Positions 8,574 through 17,749 of a stretch of 64,000 nucleotides of DNA are shown here, in pieces (the stretch's first letter is position 1; each line of letters starts with the position of its first letter). Location of the stretch: positions 1-64,000 of the forward strand of contig NZ_JNKO01000002.1 of assembly GCF_000702885.1 (NCBI RefSeq), written 5' to 3'. Source of the DNA: Oribacterium sp. P6A1 (lineage in GTDB: Bacteria; Bacillota; Clostridia; Lachnospirales; Lachnospiraceae). Both the position numbers and the translations under genes were made by a program. The notes below the pieces were generated by a model that saw nothing but the letters and a program-made list of their open reading frames with translations, made no database searches and was not told where the DNA came from.

Positions 8574-9472
8574 TGAGTGGTCAGGCAAATATTTCCGCAA
8601 AGGATCTGTCACCAAGGGCTGCAGATCGGGTTGGCGGAACAAAAAAACTTGTTAAGGATATCTGTATATATATTCTTCTTGTCATCGGAGCGTTATTTTA
8701 CCTGGTACCGTTCTTTATGGTCATTGCCAACTCCTTTAAGCAGAAAAAGGATATCATAAAGGCTCCGATGGATATCGTCGGTGCTCATGGAATGAGCCTT
8801 GATAACTATTTCAAAGCCTTTAAGCAGATGGAATTCTTAAAAGCATTCGGAAACTCCATTTTCATTACAGGTCTTTCCACCCTGGCGGTCATCGTACTTT
8901 CTTCCATGGTTGCGTACTATATAGTTCGTGCGAACACCAAAATCGCGAAGCTGATATTTGCGCTGATGATCTCTTCCATGATCATTCCGTTCCAGTCTAT
9001 AATGATTCCTCTGGTATCTATCTATGGTGCACAGCTCAGCCTGCTTAATCACAGACTTTCACTTGTATTCATGCATACCGGTTTTGCCATGAGTATGTCA
9101 GTGTTCATGTATGCCGGGTTCCTTAGAAGCGGTGTACCGAAGTCTCTTGAGGAGGCAGCCTACATCGATGGATGTACAAAGATGGAGACTTTCAGGCTTA
9201 TAGTATTTCCTCTGCTTAAGCCTACAACTGCTACACTGGTCATCTTAAATGCCATGCAGTTCTGGAATGACTATCTGCTCCCAAGCCTTGTTCTCGGAAA
9301 GAAGCCCCTTTATACACTGCCTCTTTCCACATACAGCTTCTACGGAACATATAGTTCGGATTACGGCCTTATCATGGCGGCGCTGGTACTTACACTTCTT
9401 CCTATACTTATTCTGTATTTCTTCTTACAGAAGCAGATTATAGCCGGAATGGTTGCAGGTGCTGTTAAGTAA
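8573..9472 (+). CDS. Sugar ABC transporter permease, MalG/UgpE type
   Basis: A roughly 299-residue permease, second subunit of the carbohydrate importer. About six hydrophobic segments are visible, with the EAA loop EEAAYIDGCTKMETFRLIVFPLL. An AGGAGG ribosome site at 8557-8562 serves either GTG at 8570 or ATG at 8573; I chose ATG, though GTG has the tighter spacing. The C-terminus ends AGMVAGAVK, usual for this family. The stop is followed by a terminator at 9574-9604, which closes the transporter unit. Confidence 0.9.
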   Translation: MSGQANISAKDLSPRAADRVGGTKKLVKDICIYILLVIGALFYLVPFFMVIANSFKQKKDIIKAPMDIVGAHGMSLDNYFKAFKQMEFLKAFGNSIFITGLSTLAVIVLSSMVAYYIVRANTKIAKLIFALMISSMIIPFQSIMIPLVSIYGAQLSLLNHRLSLVFMHTGFAMSMSVFMYAGFLRSGVPKSLEEAAYIDGCTKMETFRLIVFPLLKPTTATLVILNAMQFWNDYLLPSLVLGKKPLYTLPLSTYSFYGTYSSDYGLIMAALVLTLLPILILYFFLQKQIIAGMVAGAVK

Positions 9473-9573
9473 GATTCTTATGTATAGAGTATGAGTATTG
9501 GAATAAAAAGTTATAAAACTAATATCTGATATGTTTTTTAAGATTTTAAACAGTTGAAGGTATAGTATAATGA

Positions 9574-9604
9574 AGCCGGACATCAGTGGTGTCCGGCTTT
9601 TTTT
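9574..9604 (+). terminator. Rho-independent terminator after the permeases
   Basis: AGCCGGACA and TGTCCGGCT form a perfect 9-bp stem, followed by a run of T. Confidence 0.9.
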
Positions 9605-9751
9605 CTACATTGCCATGGCAGGATGTATATGATAAAAAACATTTATGGAATCAGGGAAACAGGCTATTATGAAAGCTGTGCTTTGGCGACGGATGATTCA
9701 TGCTTCCGGTTATGGAGATGCGCAAAAAAACAGTAAAGGGAATAGAATGGA

Positions 9752-10732
9752 ATGGCAACGACGTTAAAAGATGTGGCTAAGGAAGCCGGACTGGCAGTGG
9801 AGACTGTATCCAGAGTGCTGAATAACAGGGGATATATCAGTGAGAAGACCAAGAAAAAGGTCTATGATGCCATGCAGAAAATAGGATACAGACCGAATAT
9901 TGTGGCACGAACACTTTCAAAGGGAAGATCCGATGCCATCGCGGTTATCATGCCGCACATGGTTCATCCGTATTTTTCGCAGATGCTCAGCGAGATAGAG
10001 CGTTATGCTGCTGAAAAGCAGTATCAGGTATTTGTCAATAATTCGACAGGGGATCCTCAAAAGGAGACCAGTGTTCTGGAACTGTGTGAAAACAGTCTTG
10101 TTGCAGGAGTGCTGATTTTCAGCCAGCAGGTGAAGCCGGAGACATTAAAAAAATTCAATCTTCCTATTATAACCATCGAGCGTTTCATAGAAGGCGGAAC
10201 AGGCTGCGTACTTTGCGACAACTATAAAGGCGGACAGCTTGCGGCTGAGGAACTCATAAAAAAAGGCTGCAAAAATCTTCTGATGCTGGGAAGTGTATGG
10301 CAGAGCAAGATGCCTGCGGATGTGCGTGAAGACGGTTTCATGGACGTATGCCGTAAGAGTGGTGTCAATGCCAGGGTGCTTACAAGTGATTCAAGAGAAT
10401 ACAAGGAGATGGAGTATCATGAGAGTATAATAAAGGCTCTCAATGAATATCCGGAAACTGACGGAGTGTTCTGCAGCTCGGATCTGATCGCGGCACAGGT
10501 TATACAGGTTGCAGCAATGCTCGGTAAGAAGGTCCCCGATGATTTGAGGATAATCGGATTTGATGATACTGAACTGGCACTTCTCACCACGCCGAGGCTC
10601 ACGACCGTTCATCAGCCCATAAGAGAGATGGCGAGAAAGGCTGTTGATATGATAATCGACACTTTGGAAAACAGAGAAGTCAGTGAGAGAAATGTGATGG
10701 ATGTAAGCCTTGTGGTGCGGGGAACAACATAA
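9752..10732 (+). CDS. LacI family transcriptional regulator
   Basis: A 326-residue regulator. Residues 1-25 form the helix-turn-helix TLKDVAKEAGLAVETVSRVLNN, followed by the hinge region (IGYRPNIVARTLSKGRS) and a periplasmic-binding-protein-like sensor domain (AVIMPHMVHPYFSQML onward). The conserved IIGFDDTELALLTTPRLTTVHQP motif marks the family. It closes the sugar locus and is the likely binder of the palindromes at 2998-3013 and 6075-6090. Its ligand is probably the imported glucoside or a metabolite of it. The gene has its own start after AAAGGGAAT and is separated from the permeases by a terminator, so it is probably transcribed separately. Confidence 0.92.
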   Translation: MATTLKDVAKEAGLAVETVSRVLNNRGYISEKTKKKVYDAMQKIGYRPNIVARTLSKGRSDAIAVIMPHMVHPYFSQMLSEIERYAAEKQYQVFVNNSTGDPQKETSVLELCENSLVAGVLIFSQQVKPETLKKFNLPIITIERFIEGGTGCVLCDNYKGGQLAAEELIKKGCKNLLMLGSVWQSKMPADVREDGFMDVCRKSGVNARVLTSDSREYKEMEYHESIIKALNEYPETDGVFCSSDLIAAQVIQVAAMLGKKVPDDLRIIGFDDTELALLTTPRLTTVHQPIREMARKAVDMIIDTLENREVSERNVMDVSLVVRGTT

Positions 10733-10780
10733 AATATTAAAAAGTTAATATTCGTTTTGCTTTTTACCATAGATTATTAC

Positions 10781-10809
10781 TTTAAAAATCCTGTTCTTTC
10801 TATTATACT
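10781..10809 (+). promoter_or_regulatory. Putative promoter for mreB
   Basis: TTTAAA (10781-10786) and TATACT (10804-10809) with 17-bp spacing lie 73 bp before the mreB start. Confidence 0.5.
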
Positions 10810-10881
10810 ATATGAGACTATGGGTTAAGATGCCTATGGAGTAGTATAGATGCTGAATACGGCATTTTATGGGAGAGTTTA

Positions 10882-11886
10882 ATGTTTTCGTTGATTTCAA
10901 ATGATATCGGAATAGATCTTGGTACATCAAGTGTTCTTGTGTACATTAAGGGCAGAGGCGTTGTGCTGAAAGAGCCTTCTGTGGTTGCAGTGAACAAAGA
11001 CACCAACACTGTCCTTGCCTATGGTGAGGATGCCCGGCTTATGCTTGGAAGAACACCTGAGAATATAGCTGCGGTCCGTCCTCTCAGACAGGGAGTCATA
11101 TCGGATTATACATTGACGGAGCAGATGCTTAAACACTTTATAAATAAGGCTGTTGGAAAGCGTACCTTACGTAAACCCAGGATTTCGGTCTGTATTCCAT
11201 CGGGAGCAACAGAGGTTGAAAAGAAAGCTGTAGAGGATGCCACCTATCATGCAGGGGCAAGAGAGGTTACCATCATTGAGGAGCCTGTTGCTGCAGCCAT
11301 AGGGGCAGGCATAGACATCAGCAAACCTCAGGGGAATATGATCATTGACATCGGAGGCGGAACCTCGGATATAGCGGTTATCGCTCTTGACGGTCCTGTG
11401 GTATCCGAATCCATCAAGGTGGCCGGAGATGATTTTGATGAGGCTATTCTCCGATATATGCGTAAGAAGCACAATCTTCTCATAGGAGAAAGAACCGCAG
11501 AGGATATAAAGATAAACATAGGCTGTGCAAGCAAGAGACCGGAAAATATCACTATGGAAGTCAGGGGACGTAACCTGGTTACGGCACTTCCGAAAACAGT
11601 GGTTGTAAGCGCGGACGAGATTATGGACGCACTGCTGGAGCCGGCAACTATGATAGTTAATGCTGTGCACAATGTATTGGAACGTACTCCGCCTGAGCTG
11701 GCAGCAGACATTTACGAGAGAGGCATCGTTATGACAGGAGGAGGAGCGCTTCTTTACGGACTGGATAAACTGATGCATGAGAAGACCGGTATAAACTGTA
11801 TGCTGGCCGAGGATCCTCTCACTGCTGTTGCTATCGGAACAGGAAAGTTCATCGATATATCAAACGGTGAGGATGACGATCTGTAA
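10882..11886 (+). CDS. mreB: Rod shape-determining actin homologue MreB/Mbl
   Basis: A 334-residue actin-fold ATPase that forms membrane-associated filaments guiding lateral cell-wall synthesis. The phosphate-1 motif IGIDLGTSSV is at the N-terminus, the phosphate-2 motif MIIDIGGGTSDIAVI in the middle and the adenosine motif IVMTGGGALLYGLD near the end. The absence of mreC/mreD directly downstream suggests a Mbl- or MreBH-like paralogue rather than the dcw-linked copy. recD2 and comF follow after a hairpin terminator. Start ATG follows GGGAGAG. Confidence 0.92.
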   Translation: MFSLISNDIGIDLGTSSVLVYIKGRGVVLKEPSVVAVNKDTNTVLAYGEDARLMLGRTPENIAAVRPLRQGVISDYTLTEQMLKHFINKAVGKRTLRKPRISVCIPSGATEVEKKAVEDATYHAGAREVTIIEEPVAAAIGAGIDISKPQGNMIIDIGGGTSDIAVIALDGPVVSESIKVAGDDFDEAILRYMRKKHNLLIGERTAEDIKINIGCASKRPENITMEVRGRNLVTALPKTVVVSADEIMDALLEPATMIVNAVHNVLERTPPELAADIYERGIVMTGGGALLYGLDKLMHEKTGINCMLAEDPLTAVAIGTGKFIDISNGEDDDL

Positions 11887-11901
11887 TAAAAAATTAAAAT
11901 G

Positions 11902-11927
11902 GGGGTGGCCTTTTAGGCTGCCCCTTT
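11902..11927 (+). terminator. Rho-independent terminator after mreB
   Basis: GGGGTGGCC and GGCTGCCCC pair over nine positions (two wobbles) around TTTTA, followed by a short TTT. The tail is short, so some readthrough into recD2 is possible. Confidence 0.6.
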
Positions 11928-12047
11928 GCTGTATAAAAGAGACGGCCCGGGAGCAGAGTTTACTGTGAAGGCATTTAAATTCAGGAAGTGCAGGGAAGTG
12001 AAGGCGCCCATGCCGGATCAGGTTTGTTTACATAAGGAAACGAAGAA

Positions 12048-14408
12048 TTGGATTTTTTTGAAGGTTATATAGATCATATTATATTCAGAAGTGATTCCAC
12101 AGGATATACGGTCATGGTCGGCGTAATGAAGGGTAAGGATTATACTCTTGTGGGAACAGTTCCCGGACTGGAACCGGGAGAGAACATAAAGGCTGACGGA
12201 CATGAGACCACACATCAGATTTACGGAACCCAGTTTGTTATAGATAAATATCAGGTGGTTCCTCCCGAATCAAGTGAAGCGGTGGAAAGATATCTGGGCT
12301 CCGGAGCAATAAAAGGCATAGGGGCCGCCATGGCTTCCCGTATAGTGAAGCAATTCGGTGATGATACCATGCGTATCATTGAAGAAGAGCCTGAGAGACT
12401 TGCGGAGATAAAGGGTATCTCCTCAAGGAAAGCCATAGATATAGCTGCGTCCGTCAACTCTAAAAAAGAGATGCAGTATGCGGTGATGTTCCTTCAGCAG
12501 TATGGCATTTCCATAAATATGGCAGGAAAGATATACGCTCAGTACGGTAATGATATGTACGATATCGTCAGGGATAATCCGTATAAGCTGGCGGAGGATA
12601 TCGATGGCATGGGCTTCAGAACCTGTGATGAGATAGCCAGAAATGCAGGAATAAAGGAGGATTCCGATTTTCGTATAGAATCGGGTATCCTATATGCTTT
12701 GGCGATGTCTGAAAGTAACGGACACTGTTATCTTCCGCTTCCTGAGCTTTTGCAGGCTACAGAGACACTTCTCAATATTTCTGTTCATGATATAAACAGG
12801 TATCTTCTGGATCTTCAGATGCAGGGAAAAGTGGTTGTGAAGAAGACCGGTAAAAAGAAGAGTATAGATGAATACCTGCAGGAAGTTGAGAAAGGCGGAT
12901 CCGTAAATCTGTGTGAAGAAGGGGCAAGCGGCGGGGGTATTATATATGATGCCGATAACAGAAATGTGGATCCCGGGGTAAGGGTCTACAGATCTCTTTT
13001 GTATTATACAGAGCTTCAGGTGGCCACAAAACTTCAGGAACTCAATATAGAAAAAGAACCTGATAAGAACCAGGGTCTTGAAAGAGAGATAGATGAAATA
13101 ACCGAAAAGGAAGGCATAGAGCTTGACGATCTGCAGCGTCAGGCGGTTTCCATTGCGGCAAATTCAGGACTTCTTGTTATCACCGGAGGTCCGGGTACGG
13201 GAAAAACCACCACCATAAACACCATAATCAGAGTTTTTGCCAATGAAGGAAAGACTATACTTCTTGCGGCACCTACGGGAAGAGCAGCCAAAAGGATGTC
13301 TGAATCCACCGGGTGGGCAGCTTCTACCATACATCGGCTTCTGGAGTATCAGGGAAGACCGGAAGAAGAGGGAGATGAAGGGGGTGAACAGATCAGGGGT
13401 CACTTCGAGAGGAATGACAGCAATCCCCTTGAGTGCGATGTGGTGATCATAGATGAGATGTCCATGGTGGATATATTTCTGATGAATTCACTTCTGAAGG
13501 CTATCCATAAAGGAACAAGACTGATCATGGTTGGAGATGCTAATCAGCTGCCTTCTGTCGGTGCCGGAAATGTCCTCAGGGATATCATTGAATCCGGAGT
13601 TATCAGAACCGTCAAGCTCAATCATATTTTCAGACAGGCGGCGGAGTCAGATATAGTCGTAAACGCTCATAAGATAAATGAAGGGCAAAGTGTTGATCTC
13701 AGCAAGAAATCAAGGGACTTTCTTTTCATAAGAAATCAGAACCCTGAGCAGATTTTCAATTCGGTTACGGCTTTGATCCTTGATAAGCTTCCGGGTTACC
13801 TTGGCGTTGATCCTTTTGATATGCAGATCATGACGCCTCAGAGAAAGGGTGCTTTAGGTGTCGAGAGACTTAATCAGCTTCTTCAGGAACGTATCAATCC
13901 TAAAGACGGTAAGAAGCCGGAGAAGGAGATAAACGGCACGCTGTTCCGCCTGGGTGATAAAGTGATGCAGGTAAAGAATGATTACAATCTTATATGGGAG
14001 ATAAAAGGAAGGTACGGCATACCCATTGAAAAGGGAGAGGGTGTGTTCAACGGAGACATTGGCATCATAACGGAGATGAACAATTTTGCCCAGACACTTA
14101 CGGTAAAGTTCGATGACAGATTTGTAGAGTATGAGTTTAAGCAGTGCGACAGTCTGGACCTTGCCTATGCCATCACCATCCATAAGTCTCAGGGATCGGA
14201 ATATCCGGCGGTGATCATACCTATGTATCAGGGACCGCAAATGCTTATGAACCGTAATCTTTTGTATACTGCGGTGACCAGAGCCAAGAGATGTGTATGT
14301 CTGGTGGGAAATCCGCAGATATTCGAACAGATGATAAGCAATGAATCCGAAGCAAAACGGTATTCGTCATTATGGGAACGGTTAAAGGAGATTTCAGATG
14401 CCGGTTAA
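12048..14408 (+). CDS. recD2: RecD2-type ATP-dependent DNA helicase
   Basis: A 786-residue RecD-like superfamily 1B helicase of the type found in bacteria without RecBCD partners, linked to DNA repair and recombination. The N-terminal ~330 residues contain helix-hairpin-helix repeats (AIKGIGAAMASRI, EIKGISSRKAIDI). The motor begins with Walker A GGPGTGKTTT near residue 380, Walker B VVIIDEMSMVD near 465, and ends with LAYAITIHKSQGSEYPAVI and TAVTRAK. The start is TTG at 12048, preceded by AAGGAAA; the next in-frame ATG (about residue 23) would cut the conserved EGYIDHIIFRSDSTGYTV opening. comF overlaps its end by 11 bp. Confidence 0.93.
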   Translation: MDFFEGYIDHIIFRSDSTGYTVMVGVMKGKDYTLVGTVPGLEPGENIKADGHETTHQIYGTQFVIDKYQVVPPESSEAVERYLGSGAIKGIGAAMASRIVKQFGDDTMRIIEEEPERLAEIKGISSRKAIDIAASVNSKKEMQYAVMFLQQYGISINMAGKIYAQYGNDMYDIVRDNPYKLAEDIDGMGFRTCDEIARNAGIKEDSDFRIESGILYALAMSESNGHCYLPLPELLQATETLLNISVHDINRYLLDLQMQGKVVVKKTGKKKSIDEYLQEVEKGGSVNLCEEGASGGGIIYDADNRNVDPGVRVYRSLLYYTELQVATKLQELNIEKEPDKNQGLEREIDEITEKEGIELDDLQRQAVSIAANSGLLVITGGPGTGKTTTINTIIRVFANEGKTILLAAPTGRAAKRMSESTGWAASTIHRLLEYQGRPEEEGDEGGEQIRGHFERNDSNPLECDVVIIDEMSMVDIFLMNSLLKAIHKGTRLIMVGDANQLPSVGAGNVLRDIIESGVIRTVKLNHIFRQAAESDIVVNAHKINEGQSVDLSKKSRDFLFIRNQNPEQIFNSVTALILDKLPGYLGVDPFDMQIMTPQRKGALGVERLNQLLQERINPKDGKKPEKEINGTLFRLGDKVMQVKNDYNLIWEIKGRYGIPIEKGEGVFNGDIGIITEMNNFAQTLTVKFDDRFVEYEFKQCDSLDLAYAITIHKSQGSEYPAVIIPMYQGPQMLMNRNLLYTAVTRAKRCVCLVGNPQIFEQMISNESEAKRYSSLWERLKEISDAG

Positions 14409-15120
14409 AATGCTTTATCAGAGGGCAGTGGACCTGCTTTTCCCGAGAAGATGCCCTATATGTGAGGAGCCGGTGATGCCGAAGGGGGAGCTCATCTGTC
14501 CTGAATGTATTCGTGAGATCCACTTCATAAAGGAACCTTTCTGTAAGGTCTGCGGAAGAGAGATTGGATCACGGGAGGATGAGATCTGCTCGAACTGCAG
14601 GCGTCACAGATTCAGTTTTGAGTACGGATATGCTCTTATGAGTTACAGTGATGTGGTGGCTCATTCCATCACGAGAATAAAATATACAGGGGCAAAGGAG
14701 TATCTTGATTTTTACGGAAAAACGGCAGCGAGAATATACGGTGACCGGATAAAATCCATGAGGGTTGACGCTATAGTCCCGGTTCCTGTTCATAAGAGCA
14801 GATTAAAAAAACGCGGATATAACCAGGCACAGGTTCTTGCTGAAATAATGGGAAGAGAACTTGGGATACCTGTATACGAAGATGCTCTTTACAGAAATAA
14901 AAAAACCGCAGCATTAAAAGAGCTTAATGCTGCGGAAAGACTTAAAAATTTATCCAGCGCATTCTTTGCGGGAGAAATCCCGAAGGATATGCGGTCTGTT
15001 CTCATAGTGGATGATATCTTTACCACCGGCGCAACCATGGAGGCAACAAGCAGGTGCCTGAAAAGTGCAGGTGTGGAAAAGGTATATTGTTTTTCGCTTG
15101 CAATCAAATCAGATATCTGA
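14398..15120 (+). CDS. comF: ComF family protein (phosphoribosyltransferase-like)
   Basis: A 240-residue protein with an N-terminal zinc-ribbon region containing several CxxC pairs (Cys19/Cys22, CPEC, CKVCG, CSNC) and a C-terminal PRTase-like domain with the PRPP loop VLIVDDIFTTGAT near residues 201-213. Members take part in DNA uptake during competence in some bacteria and are widely conserved elsewhere. Translation is coupled to recD2 through an 11-bp overlap; an AAAGGAG site lies inside the end of recD2. Family assignment is firm; the exact role in this organism is not known. Confidence 0.88.
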   Translation: MPVKMLYQRAVDLLFPRRCPICEEPVMPKGELICPECIREIHFIKEPFCKVCGREIGSREDEICSNCRRHRFSFEYGYALMSYSDVVAHSITRIKYTGAKEYLDFYGKTAARIYGDRIKSMRVDAIVPVPVHKSRLKKRGYNQAQVLAEIMGRELGIPVYEDALYRNKKTAALKELNAAERLKNLSSAFFAGEIPKDMRSVLIVDDIFTTGATMEATSRCLKSAGVEKVYCFSLAIKSDI

Positions 15121-15139
15121 GGATGTTTCAGATCCTCAG
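15117..15139. terminator. Hairpin shared by convergent comF and LysR ends
   Basis: CTGAGGAT and ATCCTCAG form an 8-bp stem with a 7-nt loop, overlapping the comF stop and abutting the LysR stop. There is no T-run, so it is only a possible bidirectional terminator. Confidence 0.45.
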
Positions 15140-16050
15140 TCCTGATCTTCGGTCCAGTAATCTCTTGCAAGATCAATGAGGTTTCTCATGGGTTCAGAGA
15201 GGTATTTATCCTTTCTGTATACGGCATAAGCATTCATGACAGGATGGGTTTTCAGCTTTATAAGCTGAACATCATCGGGGATGTCCACATGATGAGATGC
15301 GCCGATGAGAGCCGCACATTCATCTGCGGCTACAAGGGCAAGCTCGTAGTTTATTCCTTCGGCATCCATATATACATCGGGCTCAAAACCTGCCTGCTCA
15401 AAAACCTGCTCTGAAACAAAACGTTCTGTGGAGTCCTTGGGTCCGAGGAAGAAAGGAACATCCTTGAATTTACGGATATCCATGACCATGGTTCCGTCCT
15501 CTTCATACTCCACTTCGTTTACCAGAGGGTTGGAGGAAGCAACAGCCAGCACCATCTCAACATGACTGAGAAGCTCGTACTGAAGACGATAGTTCTGTTT
15601 ATCACCCATGAGGATGATACCGAGATCAATGGTTCCGTTCTTAACAAGTTCCTGGGCTTTCAAACCCTTCATGATGTTGAGCTGTAATTTAACAGTGGGA
15701 TTCATCTTGTGGAACTGACGATATATGGAAGTCATCATGTAATCGGCTTCGATTCCGGCTGCACCTACTGCTATTTCTTCGTTGTGAAGCTTGGCTATGT
15801 CAGAGATGCGGGAATAACAATCCTTCTTCATGGCGATCATCTTTCTCGCGGTATCCACATAGATCCTTCCGGCTTCGGTAATGGACCATTCATTTCCTCT
15901 TCTATAGAAGAGCTTGGTTCCCAGTTCTTTTTCCAGATTGAGAAGCTGAAGATTGAGGGCAGGCTGGGAAATGAATAGTTTGTCCGCAGCTCTGGTGATA
16001 TTTTTTTCCTCTGCGATACGAATTATATTTTCGATACGACGTAGATCCAT
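15136..16050 (-). CDS. LysR family transcriptional regulator
   Basis: A 304-residue regulator. The N-terminal winged helix-turn-helix reads LRRIENIIRIAEEKNITRAADKLFISQPALNLQL, followed by the LysR linker and an effector-binding domain. The ATG at 16050 was chosen because it begins the conserved helix and follows GGAAGAAGG; a longer frame reaching 16224 adds 58 residues unlike the family. The gene is convergent with comF and divergent from the rpmG operon. LysR regulators often act on adjacent divergent genes, but the neighbour here is a housekeeping operon, so its target is unclear. Confidence 0.9.
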   Translation of the reverse strand: MDLRRIENIIRIAEEKNITRAADKLFISQPALNLQLLNLEKELGTKLFYRRGNEWSITEAGRIYVDTARKMIAMKKDCYSRISDIAKLHNEEIAVGAAGIEADYMMTSIYRQFHKMNPTVKLQLNIMKGLKAQELVKNGTIDLGIILMGDKQNYRLQYELLSHVEMVLAVASSNPLVNEVEYEEDGTMVMDIRKFKDVPFFLGPKDSTERFVSEQVFEQAGFEPDVYMDAEGINYELALVAADECAALIGASHHVDIPDDVQLIKLKTHPVMNAYAVYRKDKYLSEPMRNLIDLARDYWTEDQD

Positions 16051-16237
16051 AAAAAGCCTTCTTCCTATTAAATAAGATGTATGCGAATTTTCATAGATTG
16101 CATTTAACAGCGATTGTTTTAATGCAAAACTTAAAATTTCAATATATTTAATAGTATATAAGGTATTATAACTTATTACAATAGAAAGCCTGAATAGTAA
16201 TAAAAATTTTAAATAACGAAGCATAGGGCTGATTAGC

Positions 16238-16266
16238 TTGACGGGTACAGACGGACATGTTATAGT
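16238..16266 (+). promoter_or_regulatory. Promoter of the rpmG-secE-nusG-rplK-rplA operon
   Basis: TTGACG (16238-16243) and TATAGT (16261-16266) are 17 bp apart, 88 bp before rpmG. The rest of the gap 16051-16353 holds the LysR leader and a GGGC/GCCC dyad followed by T residues near 16280-16300; no other gene is seen. Confidence 0.75.
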
Positions 16267-16353
16267 TTGCAGGTAAACAAGGGGCTAAGCCCTATTTTTT
16301 ATGCACTAATTTCGTAGTCATGCGGAGTTAAGAATCATTGGAGGTGAACAGCC

Positions 16354-16503
16354 GTGCGCACAAAGATTATTTTAGCATGTACAGAATGTAAGCAGAGAAA
16401 TTACTTCACGACTAAGGAAAAGAAGAACCATCCTGAGAGAATGGAAGTTCGTAAGTATTGCAGATTCTGTAAACAGCACACGCTTCATAAGGAGACAAAG
16501 TAA
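16354..16503 (+). CDS. rpmG: 50S ribosomal protein L33
   Basis: A 49-residue protein opening [17 protein letters not shown] and ending [10 protein letters not shown], with two CxxC-type pairs (CTEC and CRFC) as in the zinc-binding form of L33. The start is GTG at 16354 after a strong GGAGGTG site. The stop codon overlaps the secE start (TAATG). Gene order rpmG-secE-nusG-rplK-rplA is the usual one in Firmicutes. Confidence 0.95.
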   Translation: MRTKIILACTECKQRNYFTTKEKKNHPERMEVRKYCRFCKQHTLHKETK

Positions 16504-16700
16504 TGGACGAAAAGAAGAGTTCTAGTATTCAGGGCTTCTTCAAGGGTCTTAAGACGGAATTTAACAAGATTATTTTCCCGAATAGACAGGACGTTATTAA
16601 GGAAACAACAGCTACAATTGTTGTGAGCTTACTTATCGGAGTTGTTATCGCAGTTCTTGATCTCATCATGAAGACGGGACTTGGCTTTATACTTAAGTAA
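16503..16700 (+). CDS. secE: Preprotein translocase subunit SecE
   Basis: A 65-residue single-span membrane protein, essential clamp subunit of the SecYEG channel. The motif FFKGLKTEFNKIIFPNRQDVIKETTATIVVSLLIGVVIAVLDLIM contains the conserved amphipathic helix and the transmembrane segment. It overlaps rpmG by one base and precedes nusG by 11 bp. Confidence 0.94.
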   Translation: MDEKKSSSIQGFFKGLKTEFNKIIFPNRQDVIKETTATIVVSLLIGVVIAVLDLIMKTGLGFILK

Positions 16701-16711
16701 AGGGGATATCG

Positions 16712-17242
16712 ATGTCAGAAACAAATTCTGCAGCTCGTTGGTATGTAGCACATACCTATTCAGGCTACGAGAACAAGGTTAAGATGGATCTTGAAAAGAC
16801 AATCGAAAACCGTGGTCTTCAGGATCTTATTCTTGAAGTCAGCGTTCCAATGCAGCCGGTCATCGAAATGAAGAACGGCGTTGAGAAGAAGACTGACAAG
16901 AAAATGTTCCCGGGCTATGTTCTTGTAAACATGGTTATGAATCAGGAAACCTGGTACGTTGTGAGAAATACACGTGGCGTCACCGGTTTTGTTGGCCCAG
17001 GATCAGAGCCGACACCTCTCTCAGAAGAGGAGATCAGAGCTCTCGGCTATAGAAAGTCAGAGGTTCTGGTAGACTTCGCTATCGGCGATTCAGTATCTGT
17101 AAATTCCGGATCATGGAAGGGTACAGTCGGCGTAATAAGCGAAATCAATGATCAGAAGAAGACCGTAACTATCTTGGTTGAGATGTTCGGCAGAGAAACT
17201 CCGGTAGAGTTATCATACGGAGAAGTAGAAAAGCTTAGATAA
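16712..17242 (+). CDS. nusG: Transcription termination/antitermination protein NusG
   Basis: A 176-residue protein with the NGN domain (ARWYVAHTYSGYENKVK at the start, FPGYVLVNM in the middle) and a C-terminal KOW domain (GDSVSVNSGSWKGTVGVISEI). NusG binds RNA polymerase and modulates pausing, and links transcription to translation. The neighbours secE and rplK are the standard context. The start ATG follows AAAGGGGATATCG. Confidence 0.95.
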   Translation: MSETNSAARWYVAHTYSGYENKVKMDLEKTIENRGLQDLILEVSVPMQPVIEMKNGVEKKTDKKMFPGYVLVNMVMNQETWYVVRNTRGVTGFVGPGSEPTPLSEEEIRALGYRKSEVLVDFAIGDSVSVNSGSWKGTVGVISEINDQKKTVTILVEMFGRETPVELSYGEVEKLR

Positions 17243-17254
17243 CAAAGTTTGGGA

Positions 17255-17279
17255 GGGTTAGCGTCTCAGACGGCTACCC
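17255..17279 (+). promoter_or_regulatory. Hairpin in the rplK leader
   Basis: GGG-T-TAGC pairs with GCTA-CCC (one bulged T), and the loop contains a further GTC/GAC pairing. It lies between nusG and rplK. In many bacteria L1 represses translation of rplK-rplA by binding a leader structure here; that role is inference. Confidence 0.45.
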
Positions 17280-17305
17280 CGCAATTACCACAAGGAGGTG
17301 CCTCA

Positions 17306-17731
17306 ATGGCAAAGAAGGTAGAAGGTTACATCAAGTTACAGATTCCAGCTGGTAAAGCAACACCAGCTCCACCAGTAGGTCCTGCTCTTGGACAGCATGG
17401 TGTAAATATCGTTGCATTCACAAAGGAATTTAACGCAAGAACAGCTAACGAGGGAGATGTTATCATCCCTGTAGTTATCACTGTTTATGCTGATAGAAGT
17501 TTTAGCTTCATCACAAAGACTCCTCCAGCTGCAGTCCTTATCAAGAAGGCTTGTAAGCTTCAGAAGGCTTCTGGTGAGCCAAACAAGAACAAGGTTGCTA
17601 CAATCAGTAAGGCTGATCTTCAGAAGATTGCAGAGACAAAGATGAAGGATCTTAACGCTGCATCACTTGAAGCTGCTATGTCTATGATCGCTGGTACATG
17701 CAGATCTATGGGCGTTGAAGTAGAGAAGTAA
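17306..17731 (+). CDS. rplK: 50S ribosomal protein L11
   Basis: A 141-residue ribosomal protein of the GTPase-associated centre. Landmarks are [26 protein letters not shown] and the C-terminal rRNA-binding part ending SMGVEVEK. The start ATG at 17306 follows AAGGAGGTG; a longer in-frame extension to 17249 has no family similarity and is rejected. rplA follows after 18 bp. Confidence 0.96.
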   Translation: MAKKVEGYIKLQIPAGKATPAPPVGPALGQHGVNIVAFTKEFNARTANEGDVIIPVVITVYADRSFSFITKTPPAAVLIKKACKLQKASGEPNKNKVATISKADLQKIAETKMKDLNAASLEAAMSMIAGTCRSMGVEVEK

Positions 17732-17749
17732 TAGGGAGGTCAACTGATT

